Shown: one piece after another, positions 1 to 8,466 of the stretch
Layout of the letters: every line of letters starts with the position of its first letter
Numbering within the stretch: position 1 is the first letter of the stretch
From: Clostridia bacterium
GTDB lineage: Bacteria > Bacillota > Clostridia > Oscillospirales > CAG-272
Reading direction: 5' to 3'
DNA length: 64,000 bases
Assembly (NCBI GenBank): GCA_017463485.1
Contig: JAFTPD010000012.1
Location: forward strand, 1-64,000
Made by a program: the position numbers and the translations under genes
Notes under the pieces: model-generated
Told to the model about the DNA's origin: nothing
Database searches by the model: none
Seen by the model: the letters and a program-made list of their open reading frames with translations, nothing else

Positions 1-2521
1 CTACACGTCCGTAGTAGTTTCTGTCCATGGTATTGCCGATATAAGCTGCGTAGTAAGGCTCAACTGCCGCCCACTGATCCTGACCTGCAGAGAGGTCAAT
101 GGTGGTCTTATGGCTGGGCACGGGCATAGCCTCGGCACCCTTGAATTTACGGCTGTAGTTTACCATCTGATAATAGTAGTAATCCTTCAGCGCGCCCTTG
201 GTAGGCTCAATGTCACGGGAGAACTCGTCGTTGAATATATCAGCGAAGGCGTTTGTAACGCCAACCCAGCTTGACAGACGACCGACGGTCCACTCGTTCC
301 AGCCGGTTACGAATACGACCTTGGGGTCCATTTCAATAGCATATTCCCACTGAGCCGCAAAGTTGTAGCCCCACTTAGAGGTCTCGGAAACTTCGTTCTT
401 CTGACTGTCGTTATATCTGGTAGGATTGTCGATCGTGTATGAGCGTCCCATTGCGTAAGGACCGTTCATTGCGGTAAGCTGGTTGGATTCAAAGTCGTGG
501 TTCTGCGCGATACCTACCGACATCTGCTCAACGATTCCCTTGCGTGCATCTCTTTCAGAAGCATAATAGGTTGCCTGAGGATATTTGGAGAGCCAACCCC
601 AAGAGCCGGCACGTCCTTCGTCACTTCTGTCCTCCTGATCCTTGTAAGAGGCCACTCCCTTACGGAAATTGAAGAACTGAAGAATTTCCTGATGTATAGG
701 GTCGGTGGAGTCCTCAAACCAATCGGGATTACCGATAAGCAAGGGCTTACCGTCAAACCAGAACCACATATTCTGGTATGCGCCGCGTTTGAACACGTCG
801 AGGTAGATAGACTCGATCTGCTCTGTGCTGTAAATGTCCTCATACGTGTTGCCGTCAGCCTTCCACCACATGGGGAGATACCAGGTAAGCTTCGGCGCGT
901 CAACACCAAGCTCCTGAGCAGCGGTCCACTGCTCGAAAATATTCTGATAGCTGTCAATAAATGTATAAGTAGAGTTGGAGTTATCCGTAAATACAGTGTC
1001 TACGCCTGCGTTTGCAAGCAGCTCTGCGTGGCGACGGGCTACCCAAGGATCGTCGATGGAGTAGTAACCGTACAGCGGCTCGTTCCAATAGTAGAGCTTG
1101 CTGTCGTCCCAGCCCGAGTGATTGTAATCGTTCTTTGCCTCGGGGTACTTTTCGATATATTGCTGAAGGTTGAATGCCTGCTGTGAGTCGCTGGAGCGAA
1201 GCTGCCAGGTCCAGTAGAACATACCAATAACCTTGTCCTCATTCAGCTCGCCAACACCCTCGTCGCCGTACTGCCAGGACTGTCGTCCAAGTCCGTCGGT
1301 GAATACCCAAGTGGTGGGCTGAACCTTGTGAGTGTTGATAAGGCTGTCTGCGGGATATTCGTAAGGCTCGGGGAGAGTTACCGTACCGTCGGAAAGGTCC
1401 TCAACGCCCTCGCAATCAAGGAAAGCACTATATACAGATGTCAGCTTGTTTTCAAAACGGACGGTGAAATTGAGGTCGTTTCTCAGCTCCGCACCGTTTA
1501 CGTAGCAATAGCCCTTGGAATGGTTGGTATCTCTGTAGTAAACAGCACAGGTAGCGTTACTGTTTTTGTTGTAGCCGTTCATAGCCGCAAACAGATATTC
1601 GCCTGCGGGCAACGGCTCGTCAAAGGTCAGCCAGTTGGCTGCGTTATCGGGGAAGCCTGTAATCTTGTTCTTATAGAGAGGCTCTGCCGCAACGGTATCC
1701 TCGTAATTACCCTTCCATGCAAACACTGCCATCTCAACGGAGCAGTTGGCATTTCCCCAGTTGGGCATACCAAAGGCAAATCCCGTGATAGGTGCGCTTA
1801 CGTTCAATCGCTGACCGATAAGGTCAACGGCGGGACCAAATCTGTAATAGTCAGAGGTGATCGCCTCACCAAGCTCTGAAATCTTTACATCCTGGAAGGT
1901 AATAACGGACTTGAAGGGCTCTGCAGGCTCCTCGATAAATCCAACCTGCACGTACATATCGTACATCTGCTCAACGCCGTTGATATAAACACATCCAAGG
2001 CCCTTCTTGTTGTTGTTACGGGCAAGGACGGTAAAATAGCCGTAGGTATCCTCGGCAACGCCGTCTCCGTCAAGGTCCCACGCAGAAGGTCCTTGCGCTT
2101 CCTTGAACATTATGAGATACTCACCCGCCTCGTACGTCTGACCGAGATCGATCTCAAGGGTTTGGTTATCTAAAATGTTGGATATTCGCTCATCATAAAG
2201 CGGAGTGCCTGCAATAGTTGTCTCGTAGTTCTTGTCCCATTTCAAAAGCTGAACCTGCACACTTACACCTGTTCTGTGATAGGTGGCAGTACCTATTTTC
2301 AAGCTTTTGAAGGAGCCGTTGATGTAAAGTCTTGACGCCATTGAATCGCCTTCATCATTGAAAGGCTTATCCGTAACGCATACACCACGGTTAGTGACGT
2401 ATGCCTGAACGTACGTTACGCCCTCGACTGCCGACGCCAGCAGTGCTCCTGTGGACATCATCATGAGCAGTGCAAGGAAAAGCGACGCAAATCTAATAAA
2501 CAAATTTGCCGTTTTTTTCAT
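1..2521 (-). CDS. Secreted GH71/GH99-like glycoside hydrolase (3' end outside window)
   Basis: The reading frame is open from an ATG at 2521 to the window edge (840 codons seen). AGAAGGAG precedes the start. The N-terminus is a signal peptide: KK, a hydrophobic stretch, then an ALLASA cleavage region. Two beta-rich modules of about 150 residues follow, then a probable TIM-barrel domain containing YYWNEPLYGYYS, AELLANAGVDTVFTDNSN and VTGWNEWT. The NEW motif (Glu743) resembles the catalytic-loop motif of GH99 and related barrels, so retaining glycosidase chemistry on an extracellular glycan is inferred. It is a clear paralogue of the gene at 54483-58904, with near-identical motifs and the same domain order. 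The substrate is unknown. Family assignment is from motif memory and moderate; export is well supported. Confidence 0.75.
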   Translation of the reverse strand, partial: MKKTANLFIRFASLFLALLMMMSTGALLASAVEGVTYVQAYVTNRGVCVTDKPFNDEGDSMASRLYINGSFKSLKIGTATYHRTGVSVQVQLLKWDKNYETTIAGTPLYDERISNILDNQTLEIDLGQTYEAGEYLIMFKEAQGPSAWDLDGDGVAEDTYGYFTVLARNNNKKGLGCVYINGVEQMYDMYVQVGFIEEPAEPFKSVITFQDVKISELGEAITSDYYRFGPAVDLIGQRLNVSAPITGFAFGMPNWGNANCSVEMAVFAWKGNYEDTVAAEPLYKNKITGFPDNAANWLTFDEPLPAGEYLFAAMNGYNKNSNATCAVYYRDTNHSKGYCYVNGAELRNDLNFTVRFENKLTSVYSAFLDCEGVEDLSDGTVTLPEPYEYPADSLINTHKVQPTTWVFTDGLGRQSWQYGDEGVGELNEDKVIGMFYWTWQLRSSDSQQAFNLQQYIEKYPEAKNDYNHSGWDDSKLYYWNEPLYGYYSIDDPWVARRHAELLANAGVDTVFTDNSNSTYTFIDSYQNIFEQWTAAQELGVDAPKLTWYLPMWWKADGNTYEDIYSTEQIESIYLDVFKRGAYQNMWFWFDGKPLLIGNPDWFEDSTDPIHQEILQFFNFRKGVASYKDQEDRSDEGRAGSWGWLSKYPQATYYASERDARKGIVEQMSVGIAQNHDFESNQLTAMNGPYAMGRSYTIDNPTRYNDSQKNEVSETSKWGYNFAAQWEYAIEMDPKVVFVTGWNEWTVGRLSSWVGVTNAFADIFNDEFSRDIEPTKGALKDYYYYQMVNYSRKFKGAEAMPVPSHKTTIDLSAGQDQWAAVEPYYAAYIGNTMDRNYYGRV

Positions 2522-2585
2522 GATTTTTCTCCTTCTGGTAATTGTTTGTGGGAAACGGCGTATCCGCTTCCTAATTTAGATTTAG

Positions 2586-2614
2586 ATTTTAACACATTTT
2601 TGCTTTTTTGTCAA
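2586..2614 (-). promoter_or_regulatory. Sigma-A-type promoter for the secreted hydrolase
   Basis: Read on the minus strand: TTGACA (2609-2614), a 17-base spacer, then TAAAAT (2586-2591). The start codon is about 65 bases downstream. Confidence 0.75.
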
Positions 2615-2857
2615 TCGGCAAGCGCACTTTTGACGTTTTTTCTACCTTTTGACGAAACAAGTGCAAAAAAGTCGCGAAATGCACCGTTGCAAACTGCAAT
2701 TTTTTGATTTGCTTCAAGGATTTTTCTCCATTGGTGATTTTGCCATTATAAATTGGAAAATAACTTTTTGTATTAAGCCGCTTCAAATGCAAAAAACTAT
2801 GATTTGAGCCGTAGCATCGACAAAACGCATATTTTTAAAAAATTTACGCACTGCCAC

Positions 2858-2886
2858 TTTACAAATCCTACAAAATAAGGTATCAT
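2858..2886 (+). promoter_or_regulatory. Possible promoter for PASTA-rsgA
   Basis: TTTACA (2858-2863), 17 bases, TATCAT (2881-2886). The spacing is good, but transcription would begin almost at the Shine-Dalgarno AGGGAG, leaving a very short leader, so this is tentative. Confidence 0.4.
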
Positions 2887-2901
2887 ATAGGGAGAACACG
2901 T

Positions 2902-3846
2902 ATGAAAAACAACACTCGCTCACGGCGCAGAACCACAAAATACGTATGGGTACTCGTGCTCAGCTTTGCGCTTTTTATATCCGTCGCATGGGTGTCCGTG
3001 GACGCTCTGCTACTTGGCGGCTCACGGAAAAATTATGCGATATCCGTCAAGGGACAACGAGATTTCAATGATATTGACACGCTGTCCGTCCCCGATCTGC
3101 GCGGCAGGATATACACGGGCGCGGACATGGCAAACGTCGGTGGCACAAAGGATTTTTCAGTCATATCTGTCCGTGAGGAGGAGAACGGCAGTCCGAGAGG
3201 CACGATAATCGAACAGACCCCTATGCCGTCTGCCAAGCGAAAGCGCAACGCCGCCAAGCCACTCGTTATCGAGGTGACGGTAAGCTCGGGCGCGCGGGTA
3301 CTCACACTTCCCGACGTCTATGGAAAAGATGCGCGTGAAGCGAAAATTGAGTTGGAGGACGCGGGATTTTCTGTCACCGTCAAGGAAGAAAAGCACTATC
3401 ACGCAACGGAAAACGCAGGCAAGGTCACGCACTCCGCTCCGCCGTCGGGTACATCTGTGAAGGCGGGCGAATCGGTGGTACTGTACGTTTGCTCAAAAGA
3501 CAGTGCCCCATCCGTTAAATGCCCTGATCTTGAAGGCATGTGCCGCCTTGACGCGGTATCAACGCTTCACGCTCACGGCTTGGAAGTGGGAAGGATCGAC
3601 AAGCCCGAGGGCGGCGGATTATTCTCGGCGAGGGTCACGTCGCAAAGCAGGCTTGCGGGCACTTATCTGCCACGAGGAAGCGCGGTGGATATAGTCCTGA
3701 CGCAAGACGCACCGCCCGAGCCGCAGCTTGAATTTGAGCAAGAAAATATTAACAATAGATTGTTTTTCAAACAAAAGATTGAAAAAGACAAGGAATTTTG
3801 CAAAGAAAGGTCATTCAGATGGCATATTACCAGACAGGACGAATAA
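2902..3846 (+). CDS. Membrane-anchored PASTA-domain protein without a kinase domain
   Basis: 314 residues. A short basic cytoplasmic tail (RSRRRTTK) precedes one transmembrane helix (about residues 13-37), then three PASTA-like repeats (about 50-125, 132-197 and 200-268) and a short charged tail. PASTA domains bind peptidoglycan fragments or muropeptides outside the membrane. In many Firmicutes the gene before rsgA is the Ser/Thr kinase PrkC/Stk1, whose extracellular half is PASTA repeats; here only the transmembrane and PASTA part is present. The 3' end overlaps rsgA by 28 bases, so the two are cotranscribed and probably translationally coupled. A cell-wall-sensing or scaffolding role is inferred. 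Confidence 0.8.
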   Translation: MKNNTRSRRRTTKYVWVLVLSFALFISVAWVSVDALLLGGSRKNYAISVKGQRDFNDIDTLSVPDLRGRIYTGADMANVGGTKDFSVISVREEENGSPRGTIIEQTPMPSAKRKRNAAKPLVIEVTVSSGARVLTLPDVYGKDAREAKIELEDAGFSVTVKEEKHYHATENAGKVTHSAPPSGTSVKAGESVVLYVCSKDSAPSVKCPDLEGMCRLDAVSTLHAHGLEVGRIDKPEGGGLFSARVTSQSRLAGTYLPRGSAVDIVLTQDAPPEPQLEFEQENINNRLFFKQKIEKDKEFCKERSFRWHITRQDE

Positions 3847-4805
3847 CAAAATGCGTTGGCGGTCTTTACACCGTCAACCTTGACAGCGAGGATAAAGGTC
3901 AGCCACTTTACGGCATCGACGTAGAGTGCCGCGCGCGCGGAAGCTTCCGCCACGAGGGTGTGACTCCCCTTGTTGGCGACAGAGTGACCGTACAGTACGG
4001 CTACGGCTCGTTTACTCTCGATGACAGCGGCAAGGCTTTCCCCGTTGCAGGCGGTGCGGATACCGTGATCGACGAAATAGCCGAGAGAAAAAATGCACTC
4101 ATACGCCCGCCCGTGGCAAATATTGATACCATGCTCGTCTGCATGGCATCAAGCTCACCCGCGCCCGACCTTTATACCGTTGACAAGCTGCTTTGTATTC
4201 TTGAATTCAACGGCATAGAACCCGTAATAATCATTGGAAAGGCAGAGCTTGCAGAGGACAAGGCGCGAGAGATAACCGAGATATACAAAAAGGCGGGATA
4301 CAAAGTATTTTCGCTCAGCTGTGCGGAGGATTTCGGCACGCCGGAGCTTCGCCGCTACATAGACGTGGAGCTTAAAGGACAAATACTTGCGGTAGCGGGC
4401 GCGTCGGGCGTGGGAAAATCCACTCTGCTCAACACACTATTCCCCGAGCTGTCCCTTGTGACGGGTGACATCAGCCGCAAGATTTCCCGTGGCAAGAACA
4501 CCACGCGGCACACACAGCTCTATCCTCTCTCCACGGGCGGATATATTGCGGACACGGCGGGATTTTCGCTTTTGGATTTCGAGCGATTTGATTTTATGGA
4601 CAAGGACGATCTGCCACACACCATGCGCGAATTCCGTCCGCTTCTAGGTTCTTGCCGTTACACCGACTGCACACACACCAAGGAGGAGGATTGCGCTATC
4701 GTTACAGCGCGCCGTCGCGGCGAAATATCTCCTTCGCGCCACCAAAGCTTCGTGGAGCTGTACGGAATATTGAAGGAAAAGCACAAGTGGGACAAAAAGG
4801 ACTGA
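3819..4805 (+). CDS. rsgA: Ribosome small subunit-dependent GTPase RsgA
   Basis: 328 residues from the ATG at 3819, which has AAAGG eight bases upstream; an in-frame TTG at 3798 is less likely. RsgA is a circularly permuted GTPase that checks late maturation of the 30S subunit. Visible parts: N-terminal OB fold (about 1-75), G1 GASGVGKS (194-201), G3 DTAGF (245-249), and the zinc knuckle Cys279, Cys284, His286, Cys292 (CRYTDCTHTKEEDC). The position of the guanine-specificity motif NKxD reads GKAE (140-143), which is unusual. It overlaps the PASTA gene upstream and is followed after 19 bases by a phosphoesterase gene. Confidence 0.93.
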   Translation: MAYYQTGRITKCVGGLYTVNLDSEDKGQPLYGIDVECRARGSFRHEGVTPLVGDRVTVQYGYGSFTLDDSGKAFPVAGGADTVIDEIAERKNALIRPPVANIDTMLVCMASSSPAPDLYTVDKLLCILEFNGIEPVIIIGKAELAEDKAREITEIYKKAGYKVFSLSCAEDFGTPELRRYIDVELKGQILAVAGASGVGKSTLLNTLFPELSLVTGDISRKISRGKNTTRHTQLYPLSTGGYIADTAGFSLLDFERFDFMDKDDLPHTMREFRPLLGSCRYTDCTHTKEEDCAIVTARRRGEISPSRHQSFVELYGILKEKHKWDKKD

Positions 4806-4824
4806 AGCTGAAGGAGGATTTGTT

Positions 4825-5367
4825 ATGAAACTGATGATAGCATCGGACATACACGGCGACAAGGATTCCTGCCTTATGATGCAGGCGGCGTTTGAGTCCG
4901 AGGGAGCAGGCAAGCTGCTTTTGCTCGGCGACCTTCTCTACCACGGACCGCGAAACGATCTGCCGTCCACTTACGCGCCCAAAGAGGTAATAAAAATACT
5001 TTCGGAGATGAAAGAGCATCTGATATGCGTCAGAGGGAACTGCGACACCGAGGTAGACCAGATGGTACTACCCTTCCCTATGCTATCGGACACGGCGTTT
5101 TTACACATTGACGGCGTTGATATTTTCGCATCGCACGGGCATAACGCCTCCCCCGACGCGCTTCCTCCCCTTCCGCACGGCTGTGTCTTTGTGTCGGGGC
5201 ATACGCATATTCCCGTTTGCAAGATACAGGGTGGAACTGTCTGCCTAAACCCGGGCTCTGTATCCCTTCCAAAAGGCGGATCTCCCAAATCTTATATGAT
5301 TTTTGAAAACCGCACCTTTACCGCTAAGGCCTTTGACGGAACAGTGATTTTTGAGCACGAAATGTGA
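4825..5367 (+). CDS. YfcE/MJ0936-family metallophosphoesterase
   Basis: 180 residues, the usual size for the small YfcE-type phosphodiesterases. All metallophosphatase signature blocks are present in order: ASDIHGD at the N-terminus, LLGDLLYHGPR, RGNCD, SHGHN and SGHTH. These bind a dinuclear metal centre and hydrolyse phosphodiesters. The physiological substrate is not known for this subfamily. GGAGG lies just upstream of the ATG. It is probably the last gene of the PASTA-rsgA transcript, since a strong hairpin follows. Confidence 0.88.
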   Translation: MKLMIASDIHGDKDSCLMMQAAFESEGAGKLLLLGDLLYHGPRNDLPSTYAPKEVIKILSEMKEHLICVRGNCDTEVDQMVLPFPMLSDTAFLHIDGVDIFASHGHNASPDALPPLPHGCVFVSGHTHIPVCKIQGGTVCLNPGSVSLPKGGSPKSYMIFENRTFTAKAFDGTVIFEHEM

Positions 5368-5384
5368 TTTATTCGCTCGCCCAA

Positions 5385-5434
5385 GCTAACAGTAAAGTGC
5401 CGTGCAGAAAATTCTGCACGGCACTTTGGTTAGC
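5385..5434. terminator. Bidirectional terminator-like hairpin
   Basis: AAAGTGCCGTGCAG (5394-5407) pairs with its complement at 5414-5427. An outer GCTAAC/GTTAGC pair extends the structure. It lies between convergent genes. No clear T-run follows on either strand. Confidence 0.6.
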
Positions 5435-5453
5435 CAACGGTTGATTTATTTAA

Positions 5454-5963
5454 TTACAAAAATTTAACCGTTTCGTCAATCGGGAATCTTTGGGTGTGTC
5501 TCGGACTTGGCTGACAATCCTCCGTCGGATAGCCGAGCGGCAACAGCATAAACGGCTTTACGTTGTCGGGCAGCTCAAATTCCTTTGCCACCGCGTCGTT
5601 GTCAAACGCGCACATCCACACACTTCCAACGCCAAGCGACTGAGCCGCCAGCATCATGTGAGTTGCGACGATAGAGGCATCCATCTCCGCCATGCTGTGC
5701 GAAACTATGGGGCGGTTGCAGGCAACGTCGGTGTCCCCACAAACAAGCAGGACAACAGGCGCGTCGTAGCATTTGCAGTGCTTGTGCAGCTTCTCAAGCG
5801 CCTTCTCCGATTTAAGCACGAATATCCTTTGCGGCTGTTGGTTTTTTGCGGTAGGTGCAAGTCTGCCCGCCTCCAGAATTTTGAGCATCAGCTCCTCGGG
5901 CACTGGCTTATCTGAAAATGAACGCACGGAATATCTGTCCGCACAAAGCTTTAAAAAATCCAT
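5454..5963 (-). CDS. Nitroreductase family protein
   Basis: 169 residues. The N-terminal RYSVRSFSDKPVPEE block and the APTAKNQQPQ block are the FMN-binding signatures of the nitroreductase fold, and LAAQSLGVGSVWMCAF is typical of the central part. Such enzymes are FMN-dependent, cytoplasmic and reduce nitro compounds, quinones or flavins with NAD(P)H. Real substrates are usually unknown. It is transcribed divergently from the HAD gene at 6122, and the two promoters share an inverted repeat. Confidence 0.88.
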   Translation of the reverse strand: MDFLKLCADRYSVRSFSDKPVPEELMLKILEAGRLAPTAKNQQPQRIFVLKSEKALEKLHKHCKCYDAPVVLLVCGDTDVACNRPIVSHSMAEMDASIVATHMMLAAQSLGVGSVWMCAFDNDAVAKEFELPDNVKPFMLLPLGYPTEDCQPSPRHTQRFPIDETVKFL

Positions 5964-6008
5964 AATAATCTCCTCCCCCGCCTCTCGGCGTTAAAGCCTT
6001 ACGATAAT

Positions 6009-6037
6009 ATTTTACCAAATCTCTCGACGACTGTCAA
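6009..6037 (-). promoter_or_regulatory. Nitroreductase promoter
   Basis: On the minus strand: TTGACA (6032-6037), 17 bases, TAAAAT (6009-6014), about 45 bases before the start codon. Confidence 0.7.
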
Positions 6038-6061
6038 GAGGATGTTTGTTTACTATTTATC

Positions 6062-6090
6062 TTGACAGTCATCACCTTCTGTGATACAAT
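6062..6090 (+). promoter_or_regulatory. Promoter for HAD phosphatase and MATE exporter
   Basis: TTGACA (6062-6067), 17 bases, TACAAT (6085-6090). GGAGG follows at 6111-6115 ahead of the ATG at 6122. Its -35 box is part of an 11-base inverted repeat with the -35 box of the nitroreductase promoter. Confidence 0.78.
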
Positions 6091-6121
6091 ATTAGCGACT
6101 TAAATTTACTGGAGGCTTACG

Positions 6122-6961
6122 ATGAAACGATTCGAAATAATAGCTTGCGACCTTGACGGAACTCTGCTGGACAGCACTTCCGAAATAAGTGATGCAAACC
6201 TACGGGCAATCGACGAGCTTGCAAGGATAGGCGTGTATTTCGTTCCTTGCACGGGAAGGACCTTTTCCGAGCTGCCGAGCGCGCTAAAAAACAATACCAG
6301 CATACGCTACGTCATTCATTCAGACGGTGCGGTTATCCGAAACATGGCGACCGGAGAACGAACCTTGAACTGTATGTCAGCTAAGACAGCCTCGGAAGTT
6401 TTCAAGACCGTGGCGCTGTTTGATACAAACGTTAGTATTCGCGCTGACGGAGAATTTTATTTAAAAACTCGCGATATCACACCCGAAATGACGGAACATT
6501 ATCATTTTTGGGAGAAGGCTATTGAGGTTATGCAGAATCTCGGCATCAGCCGAGCGGATTTTGATACGTTCAAATACTCGCTTGATGCCATTGAAACAAT
6601 ATCAATATTTTTCCACGACAACGACGAGCTTGAACGCTGTCAAAAACTTTTGGAGGCTATAGACGGCGTATCCACCACCTCAGCATGCGCATATAACGTA
6701 GAGGTATACAGCTCCAGCGCGGGAAAAGGAAGCTCACTTTTGCATCTTGCCGATATGCTTGGGATCAATCGCTCATGCACCGCGGCAATGGGCGATTCGT
6801 GCAATGACATTTCTATGATAACGGCCGCGGGAACGGGCATGGCTATGGCAAACGCCTGCGACGAGCTGAAGGCAGTTTGCGATGAAATCATTTGCTCAAA
6901 CGACGAGGATGCGGTAAACTACGTGCTTGCCAAACATTTTAACGAAAGCAGCGTGATCTAA
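6122..6961 (+). CDS. Cof-type HAD-IIB sugar-phosphatase-like hydrolase
   Basis: 279 residues. Motif I CDLDGTLLDS (catalytic aspartates), a threonine motif in CTGRT, a C2-type cap domain in the middle, and motif IV GDSCND with downstream TGMAMANA are all present. This is the standard Cof/YbiV architecture. Members dephosphorylate sugar phosphates or FMN in the cytoplasm; the substrate cannot be read from sequence. A MATE gene follows after 47 bases and probably shares the transcript. Confidence 0.9.
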   Translation: MKRFEIIACDLDGTLLDSTSEISDANLRAIDELARIGVYFVPCTGRTFSELPSALKNNTSIRYVIHSDGAVIRNMATGERTLNCMSAKTASEVFKTVALFDTNVSIRADGEFYLKTRDITPEMTEHYHFWEKAIEVMQNLGISRADFDTFKYSLDAIETISIFFHDNDELERCQKLLEAIDGVSTTSACAYNVEVYSSSAGKGSSLLHLADMLGINRSCTAAMGDSCNDISMITAAGTGMAMANACDELKAVCDEIICSNDEDAVNYVLAKHFNESSVI

Positions 6962-7008
6962 ATAAAGAAATAATAACTTAACAAAAAACAGTCCATCAAG
7001 GGTTTGAT

Positions 7009-8340
7009 ATGAATATAAAACTGTCCGATCATTTTACCTATAAAAAGCTGCTCCGCTTCACCCTGCCGTCTATCGCTATGATGATATTTTCATCAATTTA
7101 CGGTGTGGTGGACGGCTTTTTCGTGTCCAATTACGTTGGCAAAACGCCCTTCGCGGCGGTGAATTTCATAATGCCCTTCCTTATGATTCTCGGCTGTATC
7201 GGATTTATGTTCGGTACGGGCGGAAGCGCGCTGGTGGCAAAGACTATGGGCGAGGGGGACACAAAGCTTGCAAATCGTCAGTTCTCGCTTATCGTATACG
7301 CATCTATCGCGACAAGCGTTATCATAGGCGCGCTTGGAGTGATATTTCTCCGTCCCATTGCCGCGGCTATGGGTGCCGAGGGACAGATGCTTGAGGACTG
7401 CGTAACCTACGGCAGAATAATCCTTTTTGCACTGCCTGCATACGTGCTTCAAATGGAATTTCAGAGCTTTGTTATTGCCGCAGAGCGTCCAAATCTCGGA
7501 CTTGCCGTTACGCTCGCGGCGGGATGCACCAATATGGTGCTTGACTTTTTGCTTGTCGGCGTATTCCCGCTCGGTCTTGTCGGCGCGGCGACGGCGACCG
7601 CGATAAGCCAAGCAGTCGGTGGCATAATTCCGCTTATATATTTTGCTTGCCCCAACAAGAGCTTACTAAGACTGACGGGCACGCGCTTTTCTGGACGGGT
7701 GCTGGTAAAAACCTGCGTCAACGGCTCTTCCGAGCTGATGAGCAATATCGCCATGTCCACCGTCAGCATTCTTTACAACGCAAAGCTGCTCGAATACGAA
7801 GGCGAAAACGGCGTTGCGGCGTATGGAGTTCTGATGTACGTCGGCTTTATATTCTTTGCCGCCTTTATCGGATATATAATCGGAACAGCTCCCGTTATCA
7901 GCTACAATTACGGTGCGTCCAATCACGAGGAGCTGAAAGGAATTTTCAAGCGCAGTCTTGTTATCGTGGGCATGTTCTCGGTGTCAATGGTGGTGTTTGC
8001 CGAGGTGCTGGCGTACCCTTTGTCCATGATATTCGTAGGCTACGACGCAGAGCTATTGGAGCTTAGCTGTCGCGCCTTCGTGATATATTCATTCTCATTT
8101 CTGTTCGCGGGATACGCTATATTCGGCTCGGGATTTTTTACGGCTCTCAACGACGGGCTTACCTCCGCCATTATATCCTTCCTTCGAACTCTGGTGTTCC
8201 AGATAGCCGCCGTCATCATACTGCCGCTTCTGATGGGTACGGACGGTATATGGCTCTCCCTTGTGGTCGCCGAAATGATGGCTGTTGCCGTGGCGGCGGT
8301 ATTCGTGTTCGTACACCGCAAAAAATACAAGTATCTTTGA
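7009..8340 (+). CDS. MATE family efflux transporter
   Basis: 443 residues with about twelve hydrophobic segments in two related halves. Early MATE signatures are visible (SIYGVVDGFFVSNYVG; GTGGSALVAKTMGEGD). Transporters of this family export cationic drugs or metabolites using Na+ or H+ gradients. CAAGGG lies upstream of the ATG. It sits directly behind the HAD phosphatase, suggesting a two-gene operon. The substrate is unknown. Confidence 0.9.
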   Translation: MNIKLSDHFTYKKLLRFTLPSIAMMIFSSIYGVVDGFFVSNYVGKTPFAAVNFIMPFLMILGCIGFMFGTGGSALVAKTMGEGDTKLANRQFSLIVYASIATSVIIGALGVIFLRPIAAAMGAEGQMLEDCVTYGRIILFALPAYVLQMEFQSFVIAAERPNLGLAVTLAAGCTNMVLDFLLVGVFPLGLVGAATATAISQAVGGIIPLIYFACPNKSLLRLTGTRFSGRVLVKTCVNGSSELMSNIAMSTVSILYNAKLLEYEGENGVAAYGVLMYVGFIFFAAFIGYIIGTAPVISYNYGASNHEELKGIFKRSLVIVGMFSVSMVVFAEVLAYPLSMIFVGYDAELLELSCRAFVIYSFSFLFAGYAIFGSGFFTALNDGLTSAIISFLRTLVFQIAAVIILPLLMGTDGIWLSLVVAEMMAVAVAAVFVFVHRKKYKYL

Positions 8341-8430
8341 TTTCACCGCGGGGCGGGTCGCTTTCGACGCAAGCCCCGCGCTTTTTTGCCCAAAAATATT
8401 TTAATTCGCTAAAAAATTCGCCCAAAACCC

Positions 8431-8459
8431 TTGACAAACGGGGGCGAAAGATATATAAT
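8431..8459 (+). promoter_or_regulatory. Consensus promoter of the T-box operon
   Basis: TTGACA (8431-8436), exactly 17 bases, TATAAT (8454-8459). Transcription would start near 8466, just before Stem I of the T-box. Confidence 0.88.
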
Positions 8460-8466
8460 GCTAATA

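Larger units (their letters stand above)
2522..2901. other. Divergent intergenic region, AT-rich
   Basis: This 380-base gap separates the minus-strand hydrolase from the plus-strand PASTA gene. It holds the hydrolase promoter (2586-2614) and a possible promoter for the PASTA gene (2858-2886). The rest is A/T-rich with no hairpin, repeat or credible ORF. The 67-codon minus-strand frame at 2589-2792 overlaps the promoter and has no recognisable features. Confidence 0.6.

Noticed and set aside
497..1879. Plus-strand open frames inside the first hydrolase gene
   Set aside because: They are antisense to a continuous coding frame with signal peptide and domain motifs, have no ribosome sites and show no recognisable domains.
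2589..2792. 67-codon minus-strand frame upstream of the hydrolase
   Set aside because: It overlaps the consensus promoter of that gene and has no Shine-Dalgarno site or family features.
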